Assembly (NCBI RefSeq): GCF_038502225.1
Contig: NC_091292.1
Coordinates: forward strand, 53,637,111-53,701,110
Direction of reading: 5' to 3'
Length of the DNA stretch: 64,000 nt
From: Cherax quadricarinatus
Lineage: Eukaryota > Arthropoda > Malacostraca > Decapoda > Parastacidae
The notes below the pieces were generated by a model. The model was not told the origin of the DNA and ran no database searches. It worked only from the letters and a program-made list of their open reading frames with translations. Both the position numbers and the translations under genes were made by a program. This document shows positions 1 to 10,965 of the stretch, piece after piece; position 1 is the stretch's first letter; the number at the start of each line of letters is the position of its first letter.

Positions 1-529
1 AGGAGGGTTAGTTTTGTAGGTGTGTACATGCCAGCAACTAGTAACGCTAGAGTGAAGGTGGATTTTGTACGCGAGGTTCTGGTATATCACTTGAGAGGTT
101 TACCTGCTTTTACGGTGATTGGTGGGGATTGGAATTGTGTCATTAGGAATGGTGATGTGGTTCCGAGGGGGGCGGGTTGTGTTTTGGGGGTTCTGCGGGA
201 TGTTTTGCGAGATGTTGGAGTGGTAGATGTGGTGGGAAGTAGGGGATATGGGGTGGAGCACACTTTTATTCGTAGGGGATATGAGGCACGGTTAGATAGG
301 ATTTATGTTAGGCAGGGCATAGGTGTGGAGAGGGTGAGGACTATCGATGTGGGTTTTTCTGATCATCGGGCTGTTATAGCAGATTTGAGGGTAGATGGCA
401 TAGTGAGAGTTTATGCAGGATACTGGAAATTAAATGTGAGGCTACTTAGGGACGAGGGTGACCCTACAGGGTTTGAAGATTGGTGGAAATCCTTTTGGGA
501 GACTAGGAATATGGAAATGGATTTGCTGG
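1..529 (+). mobile_element. L1/Tx1-like LINE, endonuclease part (segment 1 of 3)
   Basis: The frame is open from base 1, so the element starts before the window. The translation is the end of an APE-type endonuclease: VYMPATS (beta strand), GGDWNC (catalytic D/N motif) and FSDHRAV (terminal SDH motif). It is interrupted at about 530 by an opposite-strand LINE and resumes at about 3312 with a WWEMR motif typical of the linker between endonuclease and reverse transcriptase. GT-rich codons set it apart from the other LINEs here. The copy is old and inactive. The L1/Tx1 assignment rests on the linker, the RT and the CCHC motif of the later segments. Confidence 0.75.
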
Positions 530-3311
530 ATTACCTGGAGTTTACCTGGAGAGAGTTTCGGGGGTCAACGCCCCCGCGGCCCGGTCTGTGACCAGGCCTC
601 CTGGTGGATCAGCGCCTGATCAACCAGGCTGTTGCTGCTGGCTGCACGCAAACCAACGTACGAGCCACAGCCCGGCTGATCAGGAACTGACTTTAGGTGC
701 TTGTCCAGTGCCAGCTTGAAGACTGCCAGGGGTCTGTTGGTAATCCCCCTTATGTGTGCTGGGAGGCAGTTGAACAGTCTCGGGCCCCTGACACTTATTG
801 TATGGTCTCTCAACGTGCTAGTGACACCCCTGCTTTTCATTGGGGGGATGGTGCATCGTCTGCCAAGTCTTTTGCTTTCGTAGTGAGTGATTTTCGTGTG
901 CAAGTTCGGTACTAGTCCCTCTAGGATTTTCCAGGTGTATATAATCATGTATCTCTCCCTCCTGCGTTCCAGGGAATACAGGTTTAGAAACCTCAAGCGC
1001 TCCCAGTAATTGAGGTGTTTTATCTCCGTTATGCGCGCCGTGAAAGTTCTCTGTACATTTTCTAGGTCGGCAATTTCACCTGCCTTGAAAGGTGCTGTTA
1101 GAGTGCAGCAATATTCCAGCCTAGATAGAACAAGTGACCTGAAGAGTGTCATCATGGGCTTGGCCTCCCTAGTTTTGAAGGTTCTCATTATCCATCCTGT
1201 CATTTTTCTAGCAGATGCGATTGGTACAATGTTATGGTCCTTGAAGGTGAGATCCTCCGACATAATCACTCCCAGGTCTTTGACGTTGGTGTTTCGCTCT
1301 ATTTTGTGGCCAGAATTTGTTTTGTACTCTGATGAAGATTTAATTTCCTCATGTTTACCATATCTGAGTAATTAAAATTTCTCATCGTTGAACTTCATAT
1401 TGTTTTCTGCAGCCCACTGAAAGATTTGGTTGATGTCCGCCTGGAGCCTTGCAGTGTCTGCAATGGAAGACACTGTCATGCAGATTCGGGTGTCATCTGC
1501 AAAGGAAGACACGGTGCTGTGGCTGACATCCTTGTCTATGTCGGATATGAGGATGAGGAACAAGATGGGAGCTAGTACTGTGCCTTGTGGAACAGAGCTT
1601 TTCACCGTAGCTGCCTCGGACTTTACTCTGTTGACGACTACTCTCTGTGTTCTGTTAGTGAGGAAATTATAGATCCATCGACCGACTTTTCCTGTTATTC
1701 CTTTAGCGCGCATTTTGTGCGCTATTACGCCATGGTCACACTTGTCGAAGGCTTTTGCAAAGTCTGTATATATTACATCTGCATTCTTTTTGTCTTCTAG
1801 TGCATTTAGGACCTTGTCGTAGTGATCCAGTAGTTGAGACAGACAGGAGCGACCTGTTCTAAACCCATGTTGCCCTGGGTTGTGTAACTGATGGGTTTCT
1901 AGATGGGTGGTGATCTTGCTTCTTAGGACCCTTTCAAAGATTTTTATGATATGGGATGTTAGTGCTATTGGTCTGTAGTTCTTTGCTGTTGCTTTACTGC
2001 CCCCTTTGTGGAGTGGGGCTATGTCTGTTGTTTTTAGTAACTGAGGGACGACCCCCGTGTCCATGCTCCCTCTCCATAGGATGGAAAAGGCTCGTGATAG
2101 GGGCTTCTTGCAGTTCTTGATGAACACAGAGTTCCATGAGTCTGGCCCTGGGGCAGAGTGCATGGGCATGTCATTTATCGCCTGTTCGAAGTCATTTGGC
2201 GTCAGGATAACATCGGATAGGCTTGTGTTAATCAAATTTTGTGGCTCTCTCATAAAAAATTCATTTTGATCTTCGACTCTCAGTCTGGTTAGCGGCTTGC
2301 TAAAAACTGAGTCATATTGGGACTTGAGTAGCTCACTCATTTCCTTGCTGTCATCTGTGTAGGACCCATCTTGTTTAAGTAGGGGCCCAATACTGGACGT
2401 TGTTCTCGATTTTGATTTGGCATAGGAGAAGAAATACTTTGGGTTTCTTTCGATTTCATTTATGGCTTTTAGTTCTTCCCGCGATTCCTGACTCCTAAAG
2501 GATTCTTTTAGCTTAAGTTCGATGCTTGCTATTTCTCTGACCAGTGTCTCCCTGCGCATTTCAGATATATTGACCTCTTTTAGCCGCTCTGTTATTCTTT
2601 TCCGTCGCCTGTAAAGGGAGCGCCTGTCTCTTTCTATTTTACATCTACTCCTCCTTTTTCTTAGAGGAATAAGCCTTGTGCATACATCGAGTGCCACCGA
2701 GTTAATCTGTTCTAGGCATAAGTTTGGGTCTGTGTTGCTTAGTATATCTTCCCAGCTTATATCGGTTAGGACTTGGTTTACTTGGTCCCACTTTATGTTT
2801 TTGTTATTGAAGTTGAATTTGGTGAATGCTCCCTCGTGACTAGTCTCATTTTGTCGGTCTGGGGCTCCACGCATACATGTCTGAACCTCAATTATGTTGT
2901 GATCTGAGTATATTGTTTTTGATATGGTGACATTTCTTATCAGATCATCATTGTTAGTGAAGATGAGGTCTAGTGTATTCTCCAGTCTAGTAGGCTCTAT
3001 TATTTGCTGGTTTAAATTGAATTTTGTGCAGAGATTTAAAAGCTCGTGTGAGTGTGAGTTTTCATCAGAGCTGCCTCCTGGTGTTATTACTGCAACAATA
3101 TTATTTGCTATATTCCTCCATTTTAGGTGCCTTAAGTTGAAATCCCCCAGGAGCAAGATGTTGGGTGCAGGAGCTGGAAGATTTTCCAGACAGTGGTCAA
3201 TTTTTAACAGCTGTTCCTGGAATTGCTGGGATGTTGCATCCGGAGGCTTGTAGACTACCACAATGACTAGGTTTTGGTTCTCGACCTTTACTGCTAAAAC
3301 TTCCACTACGT
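530..3311 (-). mobile_element. L2/CR1-like LINE, copy 1, 5'-truncated
   Basis: This copy is inserted antisense into the L1-like element. Its 5' end (near 3311) lies inside the endonuclease domain. Its 3' end (near 530) finishes in a short repeated CTCCAGGTAA motif, preceded by a GC-rich hairpin (GGGGGCGTTGACCCCC on the minus strand). Two further pieces of the same family occur at 8489-9447 and 9499-9974. The family belongs to the jockey/CR1/L2 group by its endonuclease and RT motifs; I cannot fix the clade without a tree. Confidence 0.85.
565..3311 (-). pseudogene. ORF2 (endonuclease-reverse transcriptase) of L2/CR1-like LINE
   Basis: A single minus-strand frame runs from about 3311 to the stop at 565. 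It is broken only by one TAA at 1372-1374; the related copy at 8.69 kb has CAA (Gln) there. Motifs in order are VVYKPPD and LLLGDFN (endonuclease), YSDHNII (SDH), HSAPGPDSW (RT finger), YTDFAKAFDKCDH (RT A), SVPQGTVLAPILF (RT B) and SSFADDTRI (catalytic YXDD-type). The C-terminal part carries LENVQRTFTARI and YSLERRRERYM, the usual CR1/jockey tail. It lacks the start of the endonuclease. One nonsense change in an otherwise open frame points to a fairly recent insertion. Confidence 0.85.
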
Positions 3312-5512
3312 CATTTGATTGGTGGGAAATGAGGGCTAAAGTTGAAATCGCGAAATTTTTTAAAGTACGGGGTAAGGAGATGGCGATGTGGAGCTATGGC
3401 CTACAAAATTATCTTGAGGGTCAGTTAAATGACTGTTATGCAGAGGAACTGGTGGGGCGGAGTGAGGACAGGGAACGTTTGCGAAATAGGTTGACGGAAA
3501 TTCACAATGAAAAATTTGAGGCAATTCGAGTTAGGGCAGGGTTGGAGGATGTTTTAAGGGGGGGATAGGCCATCGGGTTTTGTATTAAGGAGGTTTAAGG
3601 AACGGCAGGCGAAGACCACCATGGCGTATATTGAGGCAGGTACAGGGGGGGGTGGCTTTGAGGAGGGTCAAGGCCTATCCACCACGGAAAATATTAGTTT
3701 GTATGCAGATTTTTGGTTTAGGGAGAAGTGGAGGAGGGTTGGCAGTGGAGTGGGTGAGGGACGGTTTGGGGATGAAGGGTTTAATAGGGTATTAAGTGAG
3801 CAGGACAGTGACAGAATCGAGGGTAGTATTAATGTAGAGGAGGTGGAGGAGGCAGTTTTTGGGATGTGCCAGGGTAAAACCCCAGGCATAGACGGAATCC
3901 CAAACGATTTTTATAGGTATCATTGGGGGAGTGTACGGCATTGTCTGGTGGGGGGTTTGAGTTGTATGTTAAGTAGTGGGAGGATGGGGAAATCACAAAG
4001 AACGGGTGTCACGGTTTTAGTGCCCAAAAAGAAGAAATGCCGAGTTTTGAATGATTACCGTGCGATTACGTTAATGTGCTCGGATTACAAGATTTTTGCT
4101 AAGGTTTTGGGCAACAGAATGAGGAAAGTGTTGGGTTTAGTGTTACATAGGGGACAGTTGGGAATTCCGGGATGAAGGATGAGGGATGGACATGGTTTGA
4201 TTAGGGATTTTCTAGAGAGATGTACGGGAGGGGGAATACTAGGTTTAGATTGGGTGAATGCTTATGATTGCGTGGACAGAGATTTCTTAGGAGTTTGCTT
4301 AGAGAGGTTGGGGTTTCGGGAGGGGGTAGTGAGGTGGGTGAACACCCTGTATGATGGGGCAGAGGTGAGGGTACAGGTCAATGGGAGGTTGGGTGAAAGT
4401 GTACCAATGGAGAGAGGTTTGAGGCAGGGCTGTCTGATGTCACAGCTGCTCTTTGCGTGTGTGCAGAATCCTTTTTATGAGTCTGTTGAGAGGGTGATGA
4501 ACAATCAGGAGATGGAAGGGGGGAGCAAAGGGGGCATCGTTGGGTATGTGGATGATACTACTGTTTTGCTAAGGGGTAAGGAGGAGTTAAGGAGGGTGGG
4601 TAGAGTGATTCAGATGTTTGGTATGAATACCGGAATGAGAGTTAATACGGTGAAATCAAGGTTACTAGAGGTCGGTAATTGGATAGGGGGGGGGGGCTTG
4701 GGGATGGGGTTAGGATGGACAGTGGTTGACAGAATCAAGGTATGTGGGATATGGTATTTGGCGGAAGAGCAGGCATGCAGAAGGGTAAATTCGGAGTCTG
4801 TCACAGGTAAGGTTTTAAGTAGACTAGGAGGTTTAAGTGTGAGGGACTTAGCTTTACATCAGAGGGTAGTGGTGGTAAATTCACTTGTCTATAGCAAGGT
4901 ATGGGGGGTGGCAGAGGTTTTTCCCTTAGAGGTACGAGATATTGTGGAAATGCAGAGGAGGGTGCTGAAGTTTCTGTGGGGATTTTGGGAGGGCATGGTT
5001 AAGTAAGGAGGTAGTTATGACGGATGTTCGGAGAGGGGGTTTAGGTTTGTTGCCTTTAGGACTGAGAGTAATGGCTATATATATCAAGTGGAGGTATATG
5101 AGGGAAGGGGGTGTGAGGGGCGCTAAAGTAGGAAGAGTTATGGAGGAGGCACGTAAATGGTGGAGTGGGGAGGAATTGAGGGTTTGTGAAGATATGTTGA
5201 GATTTTTATTGACAGTGCAACAGGTGGATAAAATCAAAGTGAAACGGTTGGTGAGGGTAGTGAAAGGTCAAGGAATTATGCAAGGGGTAGCCGTGTATCC
5301 AACGTATGATTGGGGGGTTATTTGGAAAGATTTTAGTAAGCTTCGGATACCGGCTAGAGTAAGAGAATTAGTATATAGGTTTATCATGGAGATTCTGGCT
5401 TCCAAGGAGGTGTTACGTAGTATGGGGTTTGTGGAAGAGGCTTTTTGTCAGTTTTGTGGTGATGTTGAAACGGCGTTTCATGTGGTCTTCTTTTGTACCT
5501 CCTTGCCTGGAG
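3312..5512 (+). mobile_element. L1/Tx1-like LINE, reverse transcriptase part (segment 2 of 3)
   Basis: Continues the element of 1-529. The translation shows WWEMRAK, then RT motifs GKTPGIDGIPNDFY, VTVLVPKKKK, LNDYRAITL, DWVNAYDCVDR, RGLRQGCLMSQLLF and YVDDTTVLL. Towards the end comes FCQFCGDVETAFHVVFFC, a C-x2-C-x7-H-x4-C zinc motif of the zf-RVT kind found at the C-terminus of many L1-group ORF2 proteins. The frame is broken by a TGA at 4173-4175 and by frameshifts near 3570-3620 and 4990-5017, so it is an old pseudogene. It is interrupted by a SINE at 5513. Confidence 0.8.
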
Positions 5513-5758
5513 ATTACCTGGAGAGAGTTCCGGGGGTCAACGCCCCCGCGGCCCGGTCTGTGACCAGGCCTCCTTAGGTCAGTGTCCCAGGATGCGACCC
5601 ACACCAGTCGACTAACACCCAGGTACCCATTTTACTGATGGGGAACATAGACAACAGGTGGAAAGAAACACGTCCAATGTTTCTACTCTGGCTGGGAATC
5701 GAACCCAGGCCCTCGCCGTGTGAAGCGAGAGCGTTAACCACCAGGCCACCAGAACCCC
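5513..5758 (-). mobile_element. tRNA-derived SINE with LINE-type 3' tail
   Basis: Read on the minus strand, the 5' part contains a RNA polymerase III A box (TGGCCTGGTGG, 5738-5748) and a B box exactly matching GGTTCGANTCC (5695-5705). A tRNA-unrelated middle follows. The last ~60 bases, from GGAGGCCTGGTCACAGACC through the GGGGGCGTTGACCCCC hairpin to CTCTCCAGGTAAT, are nearly identical to the 3' end of the L2/CR1-like LINE at 530-600 and at 9499-9570. I infer that it is mobilised by that LINE's reverse transcriptase. It sits inside the L1-like zinc-motif region; no clean target duplication is visible. Confidence 0.9.
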
Positions 5759-7245
5759 CTTGGAGGGGGTGAGATCATGGATGGGTGGGGTTATCAGACT
5801 GTTGGGGGGGGGTCGTTTGCCGCTTTTAAGGGCTTTACTACTAGATGTAAGGGGAGTGCCTAGGGATGTTGGAAGGGCTATAATGTATATCATAGTGGAT
5901 TATCTGGACATTTCATGGGGAATGAGGGGATTAAGGGGTGATATGAGGATAAAAGCATTGGCGGCTAGATTCTATAGGACGAAGTGTAGGAATATGCTGG
6001 TTTATGGGGCGTCCTGGGAAAAAAGTTTCCCGGAAGGTTATAGGAACCTCACTGTGGGTTCCCTTAGGCGGGGTCCCTGAGGATGGACAAAGGAGTGGTC
6101 TCCTTATGGGGGGATGTAAAGGGGGGGGGGTTGTTTTTGGTTTTCTCTGGAACTGATGTAGTGGGTAAGAGGAAGGTAGTGAGAATTAGGTATGGATGGT
6201 ACGCCATATTTCACGAGAATGCTTGTCATAGTGAGATATAAGTGTGGTTACCAGGGTTACATTTCTAAGCCTGATGGTTATGTTCACTGGGTTTAAAATT
6301 TCCTTGAAAGCCAGGATACCGAGCCCTTAGGATCTCGTTTTTAAGTAATTAGATTGGCACGTTGGTATCAACACAAAATTTTCTGAGATACGTGTCAGTT
6401 CTTTTGGGACTGGCAAATTACAGCAGCCTTATCCTTAATACTTATATAGTCTTATGTTTAACTTTTATTGTCAGATGAAGGTTCTATGTGAAAAAATTTA
6501 AGTGTATGTATAGGTTTTGGGTCTATACCATGTTTTTATGGGGTTAAACCAACAAAGTCTTGTGGAGAAGATTTTCGGTTTATATACATATGTGGGAGGT
6601 ATAATTATGTATAGGGTTTGGTTATAAACCCTTTAATGTGCCGAGGTTTGTTATAAATACTTGTTTTGGATTCTTTTATTATTGTATTTTACGTGCATGC
6701 TGTTCTGTTTTCTGTATCAGCATTATTGTATTAGAGGGTTAACATATTAACAATAGTAAAATACTGTTTCTCTATGGTTATTGTGTAAGGAATCATATGT
6801 TCCTTCCGGGTTCCTATTGGTTAGGATCTAATGTACCATAACTTAACCAATAATCTGTACCCTGTCATAGCGGGTATGTTAGGGTTTTGTTTTGTTTTGT
6901 AGTGGTTATGGTAGTTTTGGTTAATCTTGTGATGTTGTGAATTTGTATGATGTTTTTGTTGTAATAGGACATGTCAGGTATTCATTTCATATTGTTAAAC
7001 TATGTAAAGTTTCTTTTTGGTGTGTTTTCTTTGGGTACAATGGCTTGGCGGCAACTATTAATGACTGATAAACTTTAGTGAGGTTTGTCTTAGCATGTAT
7101 TGTTTTGCTATAACAAGATGTTATAATACTTGTTCCCGCAAGGAATAACCTGGTACAAGTAGAACAAAAGAATGTTTTGTATTCCTGTACTTTATTATGC
7201 ATCCTTTGTAATTTTGTAAGGTTTCTAATAAAAATATAAAAAAAA
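5759..7245 (+). mobile_element. L1/Tx1-like LINE, C-terminus and probable 3' UTR (segment 3 of 3)
   Basis: The frame resuming after the SINE (5760-6080) encodes the last ~106 residues, including SWMGGVIRLLGGG and ending in a TGA. Beyond it lies about 1.1 kb of GT-rich non-coding sequence with no other recognisable feature, then AATAAA near 7228 followed by an A-rich run. This fits a LINE 3' UTR with polyadenylation signal. The 3' boundary at about 7245 is inferred from that A-rich tract. Confidence 0.55.
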
Positions 7246-7355
7246 TATGTGGGGCAGTGTTGTGTAATAAATTTAAAATGTTAAATAAAGTAATTGATCA
7301 TTGGTCTAATGTGTGGTGTAAGGAATATCTTCTTACACTATGTGAACACTTTTAA

Positions 7356-7736
7356 GGTGCGACAGAGGCAGTAAATCGACAGACCATTCAACCAGGTGGC
7401 ATTGTGTTAATTGACACTGAACAACATCGAACATTGTGGCCTCTGGGCAAAGTATTGACATTGTACCCAGATGCACAAGGTGTTGTCCGGAATGTCGAAG
7501 TGTTGTGTCGTGGCCAGGAAAGTTTACGCACAACTAATAAATTGACTCCCTTGGAATTAAATGACATTCAATCAAATGTAAATGAAAATCTATGGGAAAG
7601 TGACACGAGTGATACGGAAGGCAACGCTGATCAAGTGATGCAGGAAGAGGAAATCGTAGTAAGACCTACTAGGAGAACAGCCACTCAAGCCAGAACTGGC
7701 TGGAATCGTCTCCTAAAGGAAGGAGCAATTTGAGTC
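7356..7736 (+). mobile_element. Bel/Pao LTR retrotransposon remnant (integrase C-terminal region)
   Basis: An open frame of about 125 codons contains GGIVLIDTEQHRTLWPLGKV, then VVRNVEVLCRG and NKLTPLE, and closes with TGA at 7731-7733. The WPLGKV...VR.V.V...KL.PLE layout is that of the DUF5641 domain at the end of Bel/Pao polyproteins, where it follows the integrase. No integrase core, reverse transcriptase or LTR is visible around it, so this is an isolated fragment, possibly the last coding piece before a lost LTR. Confidence 0.7.
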
Positions 7737-8488
7737 GTTTAGCAACAAACTCCGCCTGGCCGCAGTGTGGAAAATACTGTATATTTTCCGGAAATACGGT
7801 AATTTATAGGTAAATAGATGGCCTATATTGTATATAATAAAAATTATGTTATCGAAAATGGGAAGCCTGTCCCTGTGCAGACGAGACACGCCATGTTTGA
7901 ACTGGTCAACACAAACGTTAGTGAATAATGGATATAATTTTTGTGCTCTAAAGGTAAAATTTGGCTGACACCTCTCAAATAGGAGCCGAAATTGTTGGAT
8001 GTGCATTCCTGCATAACTTGAAATATCAGGCAACTGAACAAGACAGCTCCATGAACCTCAGATAAGTTTATGTTTGTAACTCTGGCCAGTGTTATTTTCA
8101 TGGATAGACAGTGAGGTTTTCTGAGTATGATACACCTTAATCTCCAGTCAAATTGGTGAGTGATATTAAGATATATTCTCCTTCTGTTATGTAAATGTGT
8201 ATATATATAATCCTTTATTAATTTAATATACAGTCCACAAATTTATATATTTATCAGAATTCTTGGTGATACATCTTTCATTTGTAATTAATAGGTCTAG
8301 AGCAACTTGTGGATATGACAGTGGTAGGTATCGAAGGGGGACATTTTTTGCGACCTAGGTGTCCCAAATTCCTACTTGTCTGGAACTTTGATAAATAATA
8401 ATTATCTTTGTTATCATTTACTGTTATGTACATAATGAGTTACATTCAGATAAATGCAATTTTCCACAATTGGCTTGGTATCCCTGGG
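7737..8488. other. intron sequence with no recognised element
   Basis: AT-rich, with many stop codons on both strands. It holds a short run of TATATA near 8200 and simple AT tracts. I see no gene, RNA or repeat ends here. Confidence 0.5.
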
Positions 8489-9447
8489 TCTGAAGGTTCT
8501 CATTATCCATCCTGTCATTTTTCTAGCAGATGCAATTTATACAATGTTATGGTCCTTGAAGGCTAGATCCTCTGACATGATCACTCCCAGGTCTTTGACA
8601 TTAGTTTTTCACTCTATTGTGTAGTTGGAATTTGTTTTATACTCTGATGAAGTTTTAATTTCCTCACGTTTTCCACATCGGAGTAATTGAAATTTCTCAT
8701 CATTGAACTTCATACTGTTTTCTGCAGCCCATTTAAAGATTTGGTTGATGTCCGCCTGGAGTCCTGCAGTGTCTTCAATGGAGGACACTGTCATGCAAAT
8801 TCGGGTGTCATCTGCAAAGGAAGACACAGTGCTGTGGCTTATATCCTTGTCTATGTCCGATATGAGGATGAGAAACAAGATGGGGGCGAGTACTGTGCCT
8901 TGTGGAATAGAGCTTTTCACTGTAGCTGCCTCGGACTTTACTCTGTTGACTACTACTCTGTGAGGAAATTATAGATCGATCTACCAACTTTTCCTGTTAT
9001 TCCTTTAACACGCATTTTGTGAGCTATTACACCATGGTCACACTTGTCAAAGGCTTTTGCAAAGTCTGTGTATATTACTTCTGCATTCTGTTTGTCTTCT
9101 AGAGCATCCAGGACGTTGTCGTAGTGGTACAGTAGTTGGGACAGACAGGAGCGACCTGCTCTAAACCCATGTTGCCCTGGGTTGTGTAACTGATGGGTTT
9201 CTAGATGGGTGGTGATCTTGCTTCTTAGGACCCTTTCAAAGATTTTTATGATATGGGACGTTAGCGCTATCGGTCTGTAGTTCTTTGCTATTGCTTTACT
9301 GCCCCCTTTGCGGAGTGGGGCTATGTCTGTTGTTTTTAGTAACTGTGGGACGACCCCCGTGTCCATGCTCCCTCTCCATAGGATGTTAAAAGCACGTGAT
9401 AGGGGCTGCTTGCAGTTCTTGATGAACACGGAGTTCCACGAGTCCGG
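8489..9447 (-). mobile_element. L2/CR1-like LINE, copy 2, internal RT fragment
   Basis: Matches bases 1176-2140 of copy 1. It carries the RT region from DSWNSVFIKNCKQPLSRAF to FADDTRICMTVSSIEDTAG and stops before the C-terminal domain and 3' tail. Compared with copy 1, about 13-15 bases are missing near 8955, which breaks the frame between the AFDKCDH and PQGTVLAPILF blocks. It has neither a 5' end nor a 3' tail, so it is a remnant rather than a simple insertion. Confidence 0.85.
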
Positions 9448-9498
9448 TAAACTTAAGATTAATAAGACAATAACAATGCAGTAGTTGTACATATGGTC

Positions 9499-9974
9499 AT
9501 TACCTGGAGTTTACCTGGAGAGAGTTCCGGGGGTCAACGCCCCCGCGGCCCGGTCTGTGACCAGGCCTCCTGGTGGATCAGAGCCTGATCAACCAGGCTG
9601 TTGCTGCTGGCTGCACGCAAACCAACGTACGAGCCACAGCCCGGCTGATCAGGAACTGACTTTAGGTGCTTGTCCAGTGCCAGCTTGAAGACTGCCAGGG
9701 GTCTGTTGGTAATCCCCCTTATGTGTGCTGGGAGGCAGTTGAACAGTCTCGGGCCCCTGACACTTATTGTATGGTCTCTTAACGTGCTAGTGACACCCCT
9801 GCTTTTCATTGAGGGGATGGTGCATCGTCTGCCAAGTCTTTTGCTTTCGTAGTGAGTGATTTTCGTGTGCAAGTTCGGTACTAGTCCCTCTAGGATTTTC
9901 CAAGTGTATATAATCATGTATCTCTCCCTCCTGCGTTCCAGGGAATACAGGTTTAGGAACCTCAAGCGCTCCCA
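9499..9974 (-). mobile_element. L2/CR1-like LINE, copy 3, 3'-end fragment
   Basis: A 5'-truncated copy of about 475 bases covering the last ~143 codons (from MRFLNLYSLERRRERYM) and the 3' tail with the same ATTACCTGGAGTTTACCTGG terminus as copy 1. The minus-strand frame 9534-9965 is uninterrupted. Its order relative to copy 2 (3' end upstream of an internal piece on the same strand) shows that the two are separate insertions or a rearrangement. Confidence 0.85.
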
Positions 9975-10038
9975 ATGAGGTCACGTGAGGTCACAGACCC
10001 TGAGCTGCTTTGGGAATTAGCGTGGACGGTTACAAAGC

Positions 10039-10965
10039 ATGGCTTGCTTCTGCAGTGTTTTAAAAATTGAGGTTGGAGAGTTGAAGGAGGAGGTCTTGCT
10101 TCTCCATGAGGAGATTAGGAGGCTGAAGGTCCACCTCAATGGGTCTGGGAGAGAGTGTGAGGTGGCTGGAGTTGTGGGGAATGAGACTTCTAGCAGTGAG
10201 GTGCAGTCTGTCTCTCGCTGTGAGGAGGCTGTAGTTGGGGAGGTAGCAACGGCTACCAGCAGTGAGGTGCAGCCCAGCACCTGCTACAAGTGGCGAGTTG
10301 TTCACAGTAATGGGAGGCGCATCAGAGTAAGGAAAGTTAAGAGTGAAGATCTGAAGGTAGGAAATCGCTTCTCTGTTCTCCAGGATGAATGTACTTCAGT
10401 GGCCAGTGAAGGTAAGGGTACTACTGCCCCTGCTAACAGAGGTAAGCGCATTCTTGTGGTTGGTGACTCTCAGGTAAGATATATTGACCGTGCTTTTTGT
10501 AATAGGAATAAGAAGATGAGAGATAGAGTGTGCTTCCCTGGAGCTGGTGTTGGGGACATTGTCAACAGGCTGGATAATATCATGTCAGGTAATGGGAACA
10601 AGCCCATCATCTGTCTCAGTGCTGGTGGAAATGATATTGGGAAGGGTAGGAGAGAAGAGCTGCTAGATAAGTACAGGTCAGCTCTAGATTTCATTAAGTC
10701 TAAGGAAGGGATCCCAATCATATGTAGCATCTTGCCTAGAAGGGGAGTAGGAAATGAATGGTTGTCTAGGGCAATTGGTGTAAATTGCTGGCTAGACAGA
10801 TACTGCAAGGAACTTGCAATCCCATTCATTGACAACTGGAACAACTTTTATGGCAAACATGATATGTATGCAAGGGATGGGGTACATCTCTCTGGGGCAG
10901 GGGTGGTAGCACTTGCAGACTCGATTGAGAAGGCCATTGGTGAAATGCCTATGATTTTAAACTGA
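10039..10965 (+). CDS. CR1 ORF1 protein: coiled coil plus SGNH/GDSL esterase domain
   Basis: 308 residues from ATG at 10039. Residues ~10-35 (LKIEVGELKEEVLLLHEEIR) form a probable coiled coil, as in LINE ORF1 proteins that multimerise and bind RNA. The C-terminal half is an SGNH hydrolase: block I VVGDSQVRY (nucleophile Ser), block III SAGGNDIG (Gly/Asn oxyanion residues) and block V DGVHLSGAG (catalytic Asp/His). Esterase-type ORF1 proteins are known from CR1 elements, where the domain is thought to help the RNP at membranes or lipids. No frameshift or stop is present. The stop TGA overlaps the ORF2 start ATG by one base (TGATG, 10963-10967), which suggests coupled re-initiation. Confidence 0.88.
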   Translation: MACFCSVLKIEVGELKEEVLLLHEEIRRLKVHLNGSGRECEVAGVVGNETSSSEVQSVSRCEEAVVGEVATATSSEVQPSTCYKWRVVHSNGRRIRVRKVKSEDLKVGNRFSVLQDECTSVASEGKGTTAPANRGKRILVVGDSQVRYIDRAFCNRNKKMRDRVCFPGAGVGDIVNRLDNIMSGNGNKPIICLSAGGNDIGKGRREELLDKYRSALDFIKSKEGIPIICSILPRRGVGNEWLSRAIGVNCWLDRYCKELAIPFIDNWNNFYGKHDMYARDGVHLSGAGVVALADSIEKAIGEMPMILN

